From the NCBI RefSeq assembly GCF_009392895.1, contig NZ_CP045488.1, positions 3,224,001 through 3,288,000 of the forward strand: a stretch of DNA of 64,000 bases, given 5' to 3'. Both the position numbers and the translations under genes were made by a program. The notes beneath the pieces are model-generated. The model was not told where the DNA came from, searched no databases, and saw nothing but the letters and a program-made list of their open reading frames with translations. This DNA comes from Natronorubrum aibiense. GTDB taxonomy: Archaea; Halobacteriota; Halobacteria; Halobacteriales; Natrialbaceae. This document shows positions 54,097 through 63,424 of this stretch, piece after piece; within the stretch, counting starts at the first letter, position 1; each line of letters starts with the position of its first letter.

Positions 54097-54336
54097 AGCG
54101 CGCAATCGCGCCAAGATCGAAGTGGAAAGTGAGAGTAGCACTGTCACGGCGACGATGCTCGAGGCGCACCGTGTCACCGTGAGTGTCGTCTCCTTTCGGC
54201 GTGGTCGCCCGTTCGGAGTGTGAGGCGCGGAGTCGATATCGGCATCACCGCAGTCGCGGTCCGCACATGGACGACTCAAAAAGCCGTGTCAGTGCCGGGG
54301 TGTCGTTGACGGGCCCCGGTCCCGTAGCGGAACGAA

Positions 54337-55347
54337 ATGCAACCGCTGTATCTGGTGCTCGGGAGCGTCGTACTCGTTGCAGTCATCGTCGACATTCTCT
54401 GGACGACGCTCTGGGTCGACGGCGGCTCCGGGCCGCTCTCGGGTCGGCTGACCACGTGGACCTGGCACGGGCTCCGAGCGACGGCCGGAGATCGCTCGAG
54501 GGCGTTGAGTATCGCCGGCCCACTCATTCTCTCGCTGACGCTTGCGATGTGGATCGCACTGCTGTGGCTCGGCTGGACGTTGCTCTTCGCCGGCGGTGAA
54601 ATCGCGCTCATCAGTACGCAAACTGGCCGTCCAGCCGACTGGACCGGTCGGTTCTACTACGTCGCCTACACGATGTTCACGAACGGAAACGGCGACTACA
54701 CCCCGACGACGGGCACCTGGGAGATCGCCAGTTCGTTTACGACCGCGACGGGGATGGCGTTCGTCACTATGGGCGTCTCGTACGTCCTTACCGTCCTCAG
54801 TGCGGTGTCGGAAAAGCGCTCGTTCGCCAGCGACGTCACCGGGCTGGGTGAGCGCAGCGAGGCGTTCGTCCGTACGGGCTGGGACGACGACGAGGAGTTT
54901 CGCGGACTCGACCTCCAACTCGAGTCGCTCGCCGCGCAGCTGTCGGTGCTGGCGGATCAGCACAAGGCCTACCCGATCCTCCACTATTACCACAGCGAAC
55001 AGCCCTCGCGAGCCTCGGCGATGGCCGTCCCCATCTTCGACGACGCGCTGACGCTCTTTCGCCACGGCGTCGCCGACGACGCACAGCCGAATCCGACACT
55101 CGTCGAAAACGCTCGCTCGAGTGTCGATAGCTACATCGACACGCTCGAGACGGCCTTCATCGACCCTGCCGAGGAAGTGCCGCCGTCGGCGGAGCTCGAC
55201 CGCCTTCGTGAGGACGACATTCCAACCGTCGACGACGAGGCGTTCGCCGATGCAGTCACGGACCTCTCGGAGCGCCGCCGAAAACTGCTCGGGATCGTCC
55301 GTGCCGACGCGTGGCACTGGCCGCCGCTTCGAGCGGATGCCGAGTGA
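54337..55347 (+). CDS. ion-channel-like membrane protein with atypical selectivity filter
   Basis: 336 aa. Three hydrophobic segments in the first 160 residues (PLYLVLGSVVLVAVIVDIL, GPLILSLTLAMWIALLWLGWTLLF, MAFVTMGVSYVLTVLSAV) surround a pore loop: FYYVAYTMFTNGNGDYTPTTG. The loop has T115-N-G-N-G-D120, which corresponds to T-V-G-Y-G-D of potassium channels with Asn replacing Val and Tyr. The C-terminal half is soluble and helical. It is related to two-TM potassium channels but the ion is unknown. The ATG follows GGAACGAA, a ribosome-binding-like site. Confidence 0.75.
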   Translation: MQPLYLVLGSVVLVAVIVDILWTTLWVDGGSGPLSGRLTTWTWHGLRATAGDRSRALSIAGPLILSLTLAMWIALLWLGWTLLFAGGEIALISTQTGRPADWTGRFYYVAYTMFTNGNGDYTPTTGTWEIASSFTTATGMAFVTMGVSYVLTVLSAVSEKRSFASDVTGLGERSEAFVRTGWDDDEEFRGLDLQLESLAAQLSVLADQHKAYPILHYYHSEQPSRASAMAVPIFDDALTLFRHGVADDAQPNPTLVENARSSVDSYIDTLETAFIDPAEEVPPSAELDRLREDDIPTVDDEAFADAVTDLSERRRKLLGIVRADAWHWPPLRADAE

Positions 55348-55517
55348 CGGCTCGGTGGCTCTCGTTCGACGACGTCGGCCGGCAGTGCGTCTATCAGCCG
55401 GGTCGCTGGAGGTGGGAACGGCATCATTGGTGCGAGGGGCACGGGGATTCGAGCGTGGAATTCACTTTCACTCCGGTAACACACACCTTTTAGCCCCGCC
55501 GCTAGTATGGGAGGACA

Positions 55518-57971
55518 ATGACGTCGTTTCAGTCGACACTCGGTGACGAGCCGGGGATCGCCGAGGAGCTGGCCGAAAACCAGCAGGCGATCTCGATCGC
55601 CGAGTTCTTCGAGAAGAACAAGCATATGCTCGGCTTCGACAGCGGCGCTCGAGGCCTCGTCACGGCCGTCAAGGAAGCCGTCGACAACGCCTTAGACGCC
55701 GCCGAAGAATCGGGTATTGCCCCCGATATCTACGTCGAAATCGAGGAGGTCGGCGACTACTACCGGCTCATCGTCGAGGACAACGGCCCCGGACTAACCA
55801 AAGAATCCCTGCCGAAAGTCTTCGGGAAACTGCTTTACGGCTCTCGATTTCACGCCCGCGAACAGTCTCGCGGCCAGCAGGGGATCGGAATCTCTGCGGC
55901 CGTCCTGTATGCCCAGCTAACGAGCGGGAAACCCGCGAAGATTACCAGCCGAACCCAGGGTGCAAGCGAGGCCCAGTACTTCGAACTCATCGTCGACACC
56001 GACGCGAACGAACCCGAGATCAGCGTCGAGGAGACGACCTCGTGGGACCGCCCCCACGGCACGCGCATCGAACTCGAGATGGAGGCGAACATGCGCGCCC
56101 GCGGGCAGCTTCACGACTACATCAAACACACGGCGGTCGTCAACCCCCACGCTCGCCTCGAGTTGCGCGAACCGAAGAATCACTTCAAGTTCGAACGCGC
56201 GACGGACCAACTACCCGAAGAGACCGAAGAGATTCGCCCACATCCACACGGCGTCGAACTCGGTACCGTGATGAAGATGCTGTCGGCGACGGATTCGCAG
56301 ACGATTTCCGGATTCCTCCAAGAGGAGTTTACCCGCGTCGGCAAGAAGACCGCCGAGTCGATCATCGACGAGTTCCGCGATCGCTACTACGGGCGCGAGA
56401 TGCGCTGGCGACCACCCGCGACGGGCGAGGATATCGACATCGGTGCCGCGGTGTCGGCGGCGACCGCGAACAAGGGAGCAGATGCGACGGCTGCCTTCGC
56501 CGATGCCATCGCCGACGCGGTCGCCGACTACGACCGCATCGCCCACTACGAACTCGTCGCCGCCGTCGACGCGGCCGCTGCCGACGTCGAAGCGGATTAC
56601 GGGACGACGTTCGGCGACACCGTCCGAGAAAACGCCGTCGAGGCTGTCTGGCTCGCCGTGATCGACGCGGCGGACGACGCCGACGAAACCGATGGGACGA
56701 AAGCGTCACGACTCGTCGCCGATCTGTACACCCTCGCTGACGAGGCGACGAGTACCCGCAAGGACGACGAGATCATCCACGCCTTCGCCGAGCGACTCGC
56801 GGCCACCTTCGAGGACGAATCCGACGCCGACAACGTTCGTCATCGACTCACCCGGTCGAAACTGCGCGAGTTCGTCGATCGGGCCGCGGAACTGACCGAG
56901 GAGTATGACGACGTCTCTTTTGGAGAGACAGCACGCGAGAACGTCACCGACGCCGTCTGGGACATTATGGCGACCGTCCCCGACGACCCGCCGCTCGTTC
57001 GTGAACTCAATAGTGACCGCGACGCCACCAGCAATCTCGTCGATGGAATGCGCGCGACCGACATCATGGCCCCGCCGACGCGGTGTCTGTCGCCCATCTC
57101 CGAGGAACTCATTACGGCCGGTCTCCAGAAGGAGTTCGACGCCGACTTCTACGCCTCCGCGACGCGGGACGCCGAGGTCCACGGCGGCGATCCGTTCATC
57201 GTCGAGGCTGGAATTGCCTACGGCGGCGAAATCGCAGCCGAGGGCAGTGCCGACGTCATGCGGTTTGCAAACCGCGTCCCGCTGGTCTACCAGCGCGGCG
57301 CGTGTGCGACGACCGACGTGGTCAAGTCGATCGGCTGGCGCAACTACGGGCTCGACCAGCCCGGCGGGTCCGGCCTCCCGAACGGCCCGGCCGTAATCAT
57401 GATCCACGTCGCCTCGACGAACGTTCCCTTCACGAGCGAATCCAAAGACGCCATTGCGAACGTGCCGGCGATCGAAGACGAGATCGAACTCGCGGTTCGC
57501 GAGGCCGCCCGTGACCTCAAGAGCTACCTCAACAAGCGCCGCTCGATGCAACAGCGCCGCAAGAAACAGAACGTCCTCGGCAAGATCCTCCCCGAAATGG
57601 CTGAGAAAGTCGCCGAGGTCACCGGGCGCGAGGAACCCAACATCGACGACGCGATCGCTCGCATCATGAACAACGTGCTCGTCGAACGCAGCGTCGAAGC
57701 CAACGGCGACGGACAGGCCGTCTCGGTCACCGTCGAAAACAACTCGGGGACGGCCGAATCGCTCGAGATCACCGACATCGTCACAGCCGAGCCGACGAAG
57801 CTCTCCGAAGACGCCACCGTCGTCGAGATGGACGGCGAGTGGTTCGTCAAGTGGGACGTCGACGTCTCGAGCGACGACGAGGCGGCCCTCGAGTACGTGG
57901 TATCGGACGACGCGACGTTCGATCTGGACGTCAAAGGCGTCGAAAGCGAGAAACTCACGGTGTCAGCATGA
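55518..57971 (+). CDS. top6B: DNA topoisomerase VI subunit B
   Basis: 817 aa, longer than the about 530-620 residues of Sulfolobus and Methanosarcina. The GHKL ATPase has [21 protein letters not shown] and [11 protein letters not shown]. An H2TH-like region lies near residues 235-290. Residues about 305-512 are an acidic helical insert made of two related units. The transducer domain then has [11 protein letters not shown] and [18 protein letters not shown], and the last 90 residues form an Ig-like domain. It passes DNA with Top6A to relax and decatenate. top6A begins 49 bases after its stop. Confidence 0.95.
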   Translation: MTSFQSTLGDEPGIAEELAENQQAISIAEFFEKNKHMLGFDSGARGLVTAVKEAVDNALDAAEESGIAPDIYVEIEEVGDYYRLIVEDNGPGLTKESLPKVFGKLLYGSRFHAREQSRGQQGIGISAAVLYAQLTSGKPAKITSRTQGASEAQYFELIVDTDANEPEISVEETTSWDRPHGTRIELEMEANMRARGQLHDYIKHTAVVNPHARLELREPKNHFKFERATDQLPEETEEIRPHPHGVELGTVMKMLSATDSQTISGFLQEEFTRVGKKTAESIIDEFRDRYYGREMRWRPPATGEDIDIGAAVSAATANKGADATAAFADAIADAVADYDRIAHYELVAAVDAAAADVEADYGTTFGDTVRENAVEAVWLAVIDAADDADETDGTKASRLVADLYTLADEATSTRKDDEIIHAFAERLAATFEDESDADNVRHRLTRSKLREFVDRAAELTEEYDDVSFGETARENVTDAVWDIMATVPDDPPLVRELNSDRDATSNLVDGMRATDIMAPPTRCLSPISEELITAGLQKEFDADFYASATRDAEVHGGDPFIVEAGIAYGGEIAAEGSADVMRFANRVPLVYQRGACATTDVVKSIGWRNYGLDQPGGSGLPNGPAVIMIHVASTNVPFTSESKDAIANVPAIEDEIELAVREAARDLKSYLNKRRSMQQRRKKQNVLGKILPEMAEKVAEVTGREEPNIDDAIARIMNNVLVERSVEANGDGQAVSVTVENNSGTAESLEITDIVTAEPTKLSEDATVVEMDGEWFVKWDVDVSSDDEAALEYVVSDDATFDLDVKGVESEKLTVSA

Positions 57972-58020
57972 ACGGACGAACGAGTGGCCGGAGCGACCGA
58001 ACTGACCTTACGGTGAACCC

Positions 58021-59112
58021 ATGAGCGCAGACAACGACCAGCAGGCACGAGAACAGTTGATCGACCTCGCCGCACAGTTTTACGACCAGTTCGAACTGGG
58101 CGAAGTCCCCCACATGTCCGTCCCGACGCGGACGAAAAACAACATCGAGTACGACGAAGAGAAAGACGTCTGGGTGTACGGCGACCGGGAGTCGACGCGG
58201 TCGGCGAACTCCGTCCGCGGGGCACGAAAGTTGCTGAAAGCCGTCTATACGATCGAGTTCCTCGCGAATCAACTCGAGGAGGATCGCTCGTCGACCCTAC
58301 GTGAGCTGTACTATCTCTCCGAAAGCTGGGATAACAACGAGGCGCAGTTCTCGGATCAGGACGAGTCCAACGGTCTGATCGAAGACTTAGAGATCGTCTC
58401 GGGAGTCACCCGCGAGGACTTCCACATGCGCCCGGAGGAATCGGGGGCGACGATCATGGGGCCGCTCCACCTTCGCGAACAGACCCGTCGCGGCGAACGC
58501 GATATCCACTGTCAGAAAGACGTCGGCGAAGGCGGCTACCAGATCCCGAACAACCCCGATACGATCGAGTTCCTCGACTGCGATGCCGACTTCATCCTCG
58601 CCGTCGAGACCGGTGGGATGCGAGATCGACTCGTCGAGAACGGCTTCGACGACGAGTACAACGCCCTCATCGTCCACCTCAAGGGCCAGCCCGCACGGGC
58701 GACCCGCCGGATCACCAGGCGGCTCCACGACGAACTCGACCTGCCGGTTACCGTCTTCACTGACGGCGACCCGTGGTCGTACCGCATCTACGGCTCGGTC
58801 GCCTACGGCTCGATCAAATCCGCCCACCTCTCGGAGTATCTCGCCACACCCGAGGCGAAGTTCATCGGCATCCAGCCCGCCGACATCGTCGAGTACGACC
58901 TGCCGACCGACCCACTCAGCGACTCGGACATCAACGCCTTAGAGAGCGAACTCGAGGACCCACGCTTCCAGACCGACTACTGGGAAGAACAGATCGAGTT
59001 ACAACTCGAGATCGGCAAGAAGTCCGAACAGCAGTCGCTCGCAGCTCGGGGACTTGATTTCGTGACGGAGACGTATCTCCCCGAGCGTCTCAGCGAGATG
59101 GGTGTCCTCTAG
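58021..59112 (+). CDS. top6A: DNA topoisomerase VI subunit A (Spo11-like)
   Basis: 363 aa, usual length. The 5Y-CAP domain has the catalytic Tyr98 in [13 protein letters not shown]. The Toprim domain follows: [19 protein letters not shown] with the conserved Glu, and [20 protein letters not shown] with the metal-binding Asp pair. It cuts DNA with two-base overhangs together with Top6B. It ends the forward topoisomerase unit. Confidence 0.96.
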   Translation: MSADNDQQAREQLIDLAAQFYDQFELGEVPHMSVPTRTKNNIEYDEEKDVWVYGDRESTRSANSVRGARKLLKAVYTIEFLANQLEEDRSSTLRELYYLSESWDNNEAQFSDQDESNGLIEDLEIVSGVTREDFHMRPEESGATIMGPLHLREQTRRGERDIHCQKDVGEGGYQIPNNPDTIEFLDCDADFILAVETGGMRDRLVENGFDDEYNALIVHLKGQPARATRRITRRLHDELDLPVTVFTDGDPWSYRIYGSVAYGSIKSAHLSEYLATPEAKFIGIQPADIVEYDLPTDPLSDSDINALESELEDPRFQTDYWEEQIELQLEIGKKSEQQSLAARGLDFVTETYLPERLSEMGVL

Positions 59113-59268
59113 ACGCACCTCGAGCCGCGGTCCGAGCCGAGCACGAGCAGCAAAACGCGTTACAAACTGTTTTCAGCACTGACTGAGCGCAGAGACACGT
59201 CTCGAGTCGAGAAGCGACGGCTGTGTACGGACGGAGAGGCGACAGAAAGCGGGTAATTCGCAGTCGTG

Positions 59269-60639
59269 TTATCCGATGACGCCGAGTCGAAGCGCAGCTC
59301 CCATCGCGCCGAAGAGGAGGACGAAGACGAGGCTGACGACGTAGTAGGCGTGCCAGGCTCGAGACGGACGGAACGGCTCGGGCAGGTGTTTCTCGACGAC
59401 GTACCAGTTAGCCGGGTAGAAGAAGATCTCCGTGACGGCGAGGACGGCGGCGACGTAGAGCAACAGCGTCACGGGGACGTTCCCGAGCGCGAGCACCATC
59501 GCGCTGCTGACGCCGACGACGCCGGCGACGACCAGCTTTCGGATGCGCTCGCTGTCGATGCTGTCGTCCTCGAGTGCCATCGGGAGGATGTCGCCGGTTG
59601 CGCGGGCTGCCCCGTCGAGGAGCGTGATAACGGTCGAGTAGAGGGCTGCGAACGCGCCGATTAGCATGGCGTAGTACGACCACTCGCCGAAGGAGTCGCT
59701 CAGGATGTTACCGATCGCGAAGGCGAGGTTGGCGTCCGTCGGCGGGTTCGGATAGAGGACGTTCGTCGCCAGGACGACCATCGCGGCGATCAGTACGAAA
59801 CTGAACACGTAGCCGACGTTGAAGTCACGGCGGCCGGTTTTGATCCACGCGCGGATGTAGTCGTGGTTAGCTGGATCGTTCGGATCGAGTCCCTTCTGGC
59901 GCAGTTCGCTGGCACCTTCACCTTTGGCCATACTCCAACTACCGATGAGAATACTTGTACTGAATCCGGTCGGTGCGAATCCGGCAGCCGCGGCAAACAG
60001 CGCAATGAACGCTGGGCCGGTGAGATCGGGGACCGCGAACGTCGTCTCGGCGATCCGTTCGGGTGACGGCGGGCCGACGAGGGCTCCGAGCAAGACGAGA
60101 ACGCCGACAGCGACGGTAAAGCCGATCAACGCCTTCTCGAGGACGGAGTAACGCGACGTGATCACGAGCACGCCGGCAGCGCCGACGAAGAGGACGTACG
60201 CCCACGCCGCAGTGAGCCAGCCGGGAGTCAACGCGGCGACGAACGCTGCCGTGCTCATCCCGACGCTGGCCGTGATGAACGTGTACATAACGGTAAACAC
60301 GAGGATCGTCACCCAGAGCGCCCAGTTTTTCGGCCCGGGGAGATCGCCGTAGGCTTCGATTGGGTTCGCCCCGACGCCGTAGTTGTATCGAATGCCCAGT
60401 TCCCAGGCTCCGTACTTGGCGACGTAGATGAGCCCGAACATCCAGATGGCGACGAGCCCGAACGTCCCGCCGAGGGTCGGCGCGAGGACGATGTGACTCC
60501 CACCGATGCTGATCAGCGCCCAGAGCATCGATGGTCCGAAATGATTCTTGAAAAACCCCTTCCAGCCGGGGGCGGGGTAGGTCAGCTCGGATTGAGACGG
60601 CTCGAGTCCGTCTTCGGCCTTACTCGCCACGAGACTCAC
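59269..60639 (-). CDS. Nramp-related transporter with atypical metal-site motifs
   Basis: About 456 aa with 11-12 hydrophobic segments. Overall layout and sequence are Nramp-like (GPSMLWALISIGGSHIVLAPTLGGTFG at the first helix, FAPTGFSTSILIGSWSMAKGEG at the sixth). However, the canonical DPGN of helix 1 reads IGGSH, and the MPHN of helix 6 is not present, so the substrate is probably not a standard Mn2+/Fe2+. The start is uncertain: GTG at 60639 or 60630 or a far ATG at 60765. The MBL hydrolase lies upstream on the same strand. Confidence 0.75.
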   Translation of the reverse strand: MSLVASKAEDGLEPSQSELTYPAPGWKGFFKNHFGPSMLWALISIGGSHIVLAPTLGGTFGLVAIWMFGLIYVAKYGAWELGIRYNYGVGANPIEAYGDLPGPKNWALWVTILVFTVMYTFITASVGMSTAAFVAALTPGWLTAAWAYVLFVGAAGVLVITSRYSVLEKALIGFTVAVGVLVLLGALVGPPSPERIAETTFAVPDLTGPAFIALFAAAAGFAPTGFSTSILIGSWSMAKGEGASELRQKGLDPNDPANHDYIRAWIKTGRRDFNVGYVFSFVLIAAMVVLATNVLYPNPPTDANLAFAIGNILSDSFGEWSYYAMLIGAFAALYSTVITLLDGAARATGDILPMALEDDSIDSERIRKLVVAGVVGVSSAMVLALGNVPVTLLLYVAAVLAVTEIFFYPANWYVVEKHLPEPFRPSRAWHAYYVVSLVFVLLFGAMGAALRLGVIG

Positions 60640-60791
60640 CGGATTGGAGATCCGTGACCGCAGGTCGCGGGCAGGTGCCCGCTCGTGTCCGTCCAGATCG
60701 TGTATGCGTGCCAACAGTCTGCATAGGAAGTATGAGTGACTAGGCGATCCGTGACTTATGTCCACGGATTCGTCGCCGGCGATGGTGATCG

Positions 60792-61493
60792 CTACTGTTC
60801 GTCGAGCACCACCGGGACGCTTCGATTCGCGACATCGACGACGAACGCGTCAGCGTCCGTCTCGAGCGCCTCGAACGTGTCGTAGTGGATCGGTAACACG
60901 AGCTGCGGGCGGAGTCGCGCGGCGAGTGCGGCAGCCTCGTGGCGATCCATCGTAAACGCGCCGCCGATCGGCGGAAGCAAGAGGTCGATATCCAGGTCGT
61001 CGTGGACCGGAAGGGCGTCGGTGTCGCCGGGCCAGAACACCGAGACGCCGTCGACGGTGACGGCGAAGCCACAGCCCCGTCCTTCGGGATGGTAGGGAGC
61101 GCCGCGTTCGTCGACGTGTGGCCCCTCGGGGTCGTTGTACGCGGGCGTGGTGAACAGGTCGAGCGGCCCGAGGACGAACGACTCGTCCGCGCGGACGCGC
61201 TCGACCTCGTAGGGCAACGCTTCGGGCTGTTCGTCGACCCGATCGATCTCGTCAGCGTCGATCGACTCGTGGACGACGACGAGCGCATCCTCGTGGGCCA
61301 CCCGACGAATGCCATCGGGATCGTAGTGGTCGTCGTGAGACACCAACACGAGGTCACCGTCGCGCGCGTCGTATCCCTCGAGCACGCCGTACCGGCCGGG
61401 GTCAATGTAGATCACGACCCCGGTCTCGCTCTCGAGGCGAACGGTCGCGTACCCGAGCCAATCGACAGTCACCGCTCCGAAATGGACGGTCAT
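60792..61493 (-). CDS. metallo-beta-lactamase-fold hydrolase
   Basis: 233 aa. The MBL signature is present as VSHDDHYD (the H-x-H-x-D-H motif in altered form). Further motifs are FTTPAYNDPEGPHV, VFWPGDTDALPVHDDLDIDLLLPPIGG and VLPIHYDTF, which provide the remaining metal ligands. It resembles the UPF0173/UlaG-like group of hydrolases. The substrate is unknown. It precedes the Nramp-like gene on the same strand with a gap of about 150 bases. Confidence 0.82.
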   Translation of the reverse strand: MTVHFGAVTVDWLGYATVRLESETGVVIYIDPGRYGVLEGYDARDGDLVLVSHDDHYDPDGIRRVAHEDALVVVHESIDADEIDRVDEQPEALPYEVERVRADESFVLGPLDLFTTPAYNDPEGPHVDERGAPYHPEGRGCGFAVTVDGVSVFWPGDTDALPVHDDLDIDLLLPPIGGAFTMDRHEAAALAARLRPQLVLPIHYDTFEALETDADAFVVDVANRSVPVVLDEQ

Positions 61494-61518
61494 ACCCCTC
61501 CGTACGCTCGAGCGGCTG

Positions 61519-61524
61519 GAAAAA
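61519..61524 (-). terminator. oligo-T stretch after the FAH-family gene
   Basis: The minus strand reads CCTTTTTCC about 35 bases past the stop of the FAH-family gene, before the MBL gene. Confidence 0.4.
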
Positions 61525-61556
61525 GGTTCGGCTCGCAGTGTGTCTGTGCGCGCTGC

Positions 61557-62294
61557 CTACGGTCGGCGAATCGAGTGCGAGAGCGTGCCGACGCCCTCGA
61601 CTTCGATTTCGACCTCGTCGCCATCCGACAGCGGGCCGACGCCTTCCGGCGTGCCGGTCGCGATCACGTCGCCCGGCTCTAAGGTCATGTACGCGGTGAT
61701 CTCGGAGATCAGTTCCGGAATGGGGAAGATGAGCTGGTCTCGCGAGCCGTCCTGTTTCAGTTCGCCGTTGACGCGGGACTGAACCGACGCGTCATCCGGC
61801 ACTTCGTCGGGCGTCGCGAGGAGCGGGCCGATCGGGGCAGCGCCGTCGAACGCCTTCCCGCGAATCCAGTTCTGTTCCTGTTCCTGGTCGTCGCGGTTCG
61901 AGATGTCGTTGACGCAAGTAAAGCCCTCGACAACATCCATCGCGTCGGAGACGGGGACGTGGCGGCACTGCTCGCCGATGACGACGCCCAGCTCGGCCTC
62001 GTAGTCGATGCGCTCTTTTCCGGCGGGTGCGGTGACAGTGTCGCCGTGGCTCGCGACCGCGTTCGGCGGCTTCAAGAACAACAGCGGCCGATCCGGCACG
62101 TCGGAGCCCATCTCGTCGGCGTGGTCGGCGTAGTTGCGCCCGATACAGACGATCTTCGACGGCTCACACGGCGCGAGCACGTCGATCTCGTCGGACTCGA
62201 GGGCGTAGCTTTCGTTTCCGAAGTGGACGTGTCCGTTTTCGAACTCGCCGCGGCGGACGGCACCAGCCGGGTCGCGGAAGCGAACGTATTTCAT
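61557..62294 (-). CDS. fumarylacetoacetate hydrolase family protein
   Basis: 245 aa. The FAH catalytic core is visible: KIVCIGRNYADHADEMG, PLLFLKPPNAVASHGDTV, IDYEAELGVVIGEQ (metal-binding Glu residues) and TCVNDISNRDDQ, GKAFDGAAPIGPLL, ELKQDGSRDQLIFPIPELISEITAYMTLEPGDVIATGTPEGVGPLSDGD. This fits the 2-keto acid hydrolase/decarboxylase branch. The start is ATG at 62294 giving MKYVRFRDP; an upstream start would add a region absent from the family. Confidence 0.9.
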   Translation of the reverse strand: MKYVRFRDPAGAVRRGEFENGHVHFGNESYALESDEIDVLAPCEPSKIVCIGRNYADHADEMGSDVPDRPLLFLKPPNAVASHGDTVTAPAGKERIDYEAELGVVIGEQCRHVPVSDAMDVVEGFTCVNDISNRDDQEQEQNWIRGKAFDGAAPIGPLLATPDEVPDDASVQSRVNGELKQDGSRDQLIFPIPELISEITAYMTLEPGDVIATGTPEGVGPLSDGDEVEIEVEGVGTLSHSIRRP

Positions 62295-62473
62295 GCGCCA
62301 TTCGTCGTAGTGCGTGTTCAAAAGGATTGAGATGGCGGCGGCACTCGCAGTAACGTGGACTCGAGTCACCCCATCACAGGTCCGGACAGCGACTGGTCGA
62401 CGGTGATATCTATCCGCCGTGATAGGTCACTGTGTGCGTCAGTAGCTGCCACAACGGCCGCAGAACGGAACGC

Positions 62474-62482
62474 TTTTTACTA
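62474..62482 (+). promoter_or_regulatory. TATA-like element for tRNA-Glu
   Basis: TTTTTACTA lies 34-42 bases before the tRNA 5' end. Confidence 0.45.
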
Positions 62483-62515
62483 GCCCCCCGCAATCGACTA
62501 ATGCGTTCGAAGCCC

Positions 62516-62590
62516 GCTCCGTTGGTGTAGTCCGGCCAATCATTTCGGCCTTTCGAGCCGATGACCTGGGTTCAAATCCCAGACGGAGCA
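62516..62590 (+). tRNA. tRNA-Glu (anticodon TTC)
   Basis: 75 bases including the discriminator A. Acceptor GCTCCGT pairs with ACGGAGC, the anticodon stem TCGGC/GCCGA surrounds the loop CTTTCGA with anticodon TTC, and the T-arm is CTGGG-TTCAAAT-CCCAG. CCA is not encoded. Confidence 0.95.
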
Positions 62591-62717
62591 TTTTCCCATT
62601 ATCAAACCTCAGAGAGGATGCTGTACTCTCGAAAGCGAATCGACATACCGAGAGCACGGGATTTCGTTCTCCAGTCGACCGTCCAGTGCCACGGCACCGT
62701 TCTCACTCGGCAGTCGT

Positions 62718-63422
62718 TTACGCGTGATGATCCGACTCGAACCGGATCGCCCGTGCCGCCGTCGCTTTGAACGAGGCGGTGATTGGATCGCCGAGTTCGA
62801 GTCCCAGCCGGCGTGCGCTAGTGTCGGTGACGAGTGCCGATAGCTCGCTGTCCGCGCCGAGCTCGATCGTGACGCGGGTGATCGCGTCACCGGACTCGAG
62901 GTCGACCACAGGGCCGGTGAACTGGTTTCGGAGACTGGTGTCGTCCGCTCGAGGCGTTTCGTCCGGATCGGTCAGGACGACCGCATCCGAACGGACCGTA
63001 ATCTGAACCTCGTGGGCATCGTCGGGAACGAGCGCCAGAATCGTGCCGATTGCGGTCTCGACGGTCGCGAGTTCGCCCGTTCGATCCTGCACGGTGCCCG
63101 GAAAGACCGATTCCGTGACTCGAGCCACGCCATCGAGTTCGGCCTCGTGGCGGTCGAACTGCCGGCGTAACTCCCGGGCAGTCTGTGTGAGGACCGTTCC
63201 ACCGCCGCCGCTGCCGCCTCGTTTGCGTTCCGTAATCGGGCCGACGGCCGCTTCGATCTCGACGATTCTGTTTTGCAGGCGCGCATACGAGCGCCCGAGT
63301 TGGTCGGCGGCTTTGTGCATCGATCCGTACCGGTCGATCGCGTCGAGCATTTCGATATCGCGCCGCTCGATCGTGATATCGTCGACCGCGAGTTCCGTGC
63401 TGTATTCCTTTTCGATCGTCAT
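62718..63422 (-). CDS. ModE-like regulator with TOBE domain
   Basis: 234 aa. The N-terminal winged helix reads RRDIEMLDAIDRYGSMHKAADQLGRSYARLQNRIVEIEAAVG, followed by the GG-rich wing ERKRGGSGGGGTVLTQTARELRRQFDRHEAEL typical of ModE. The C-terminal residues 160-230 form a TOBE domain (RNQFTGPVVDLESGDAITRVTIELG...LGLELGDPITASFKATAARAIRF) that binds oxyanions. It probably senses molybdate or tungstate. It starts 3 bases after the stop of the ABC ATPase gene, so it is cotranscribed. Confidence 0.88.
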   Translation of the reverse strand: MTIEKEYSTELAVDDITIERRDIEMLDAIDRYGSMHKAADQLGRSYARLQNRIVEIEAAVGPITERKRGGSGGGGTVLTQTARELRRQFDRHEAELDGVARVTESVFPGTVQDRTGELATVETAIGTILALVPDDAHEVQITVRSDAVVLTDPDETPRADDTSLRNQFTGPVVDLESGDAITRVTIELGADSELSALVTDTSARRLGLELGDPITASFKATAARAIRFESDHHA

Positions 63423-63424
63423 AC

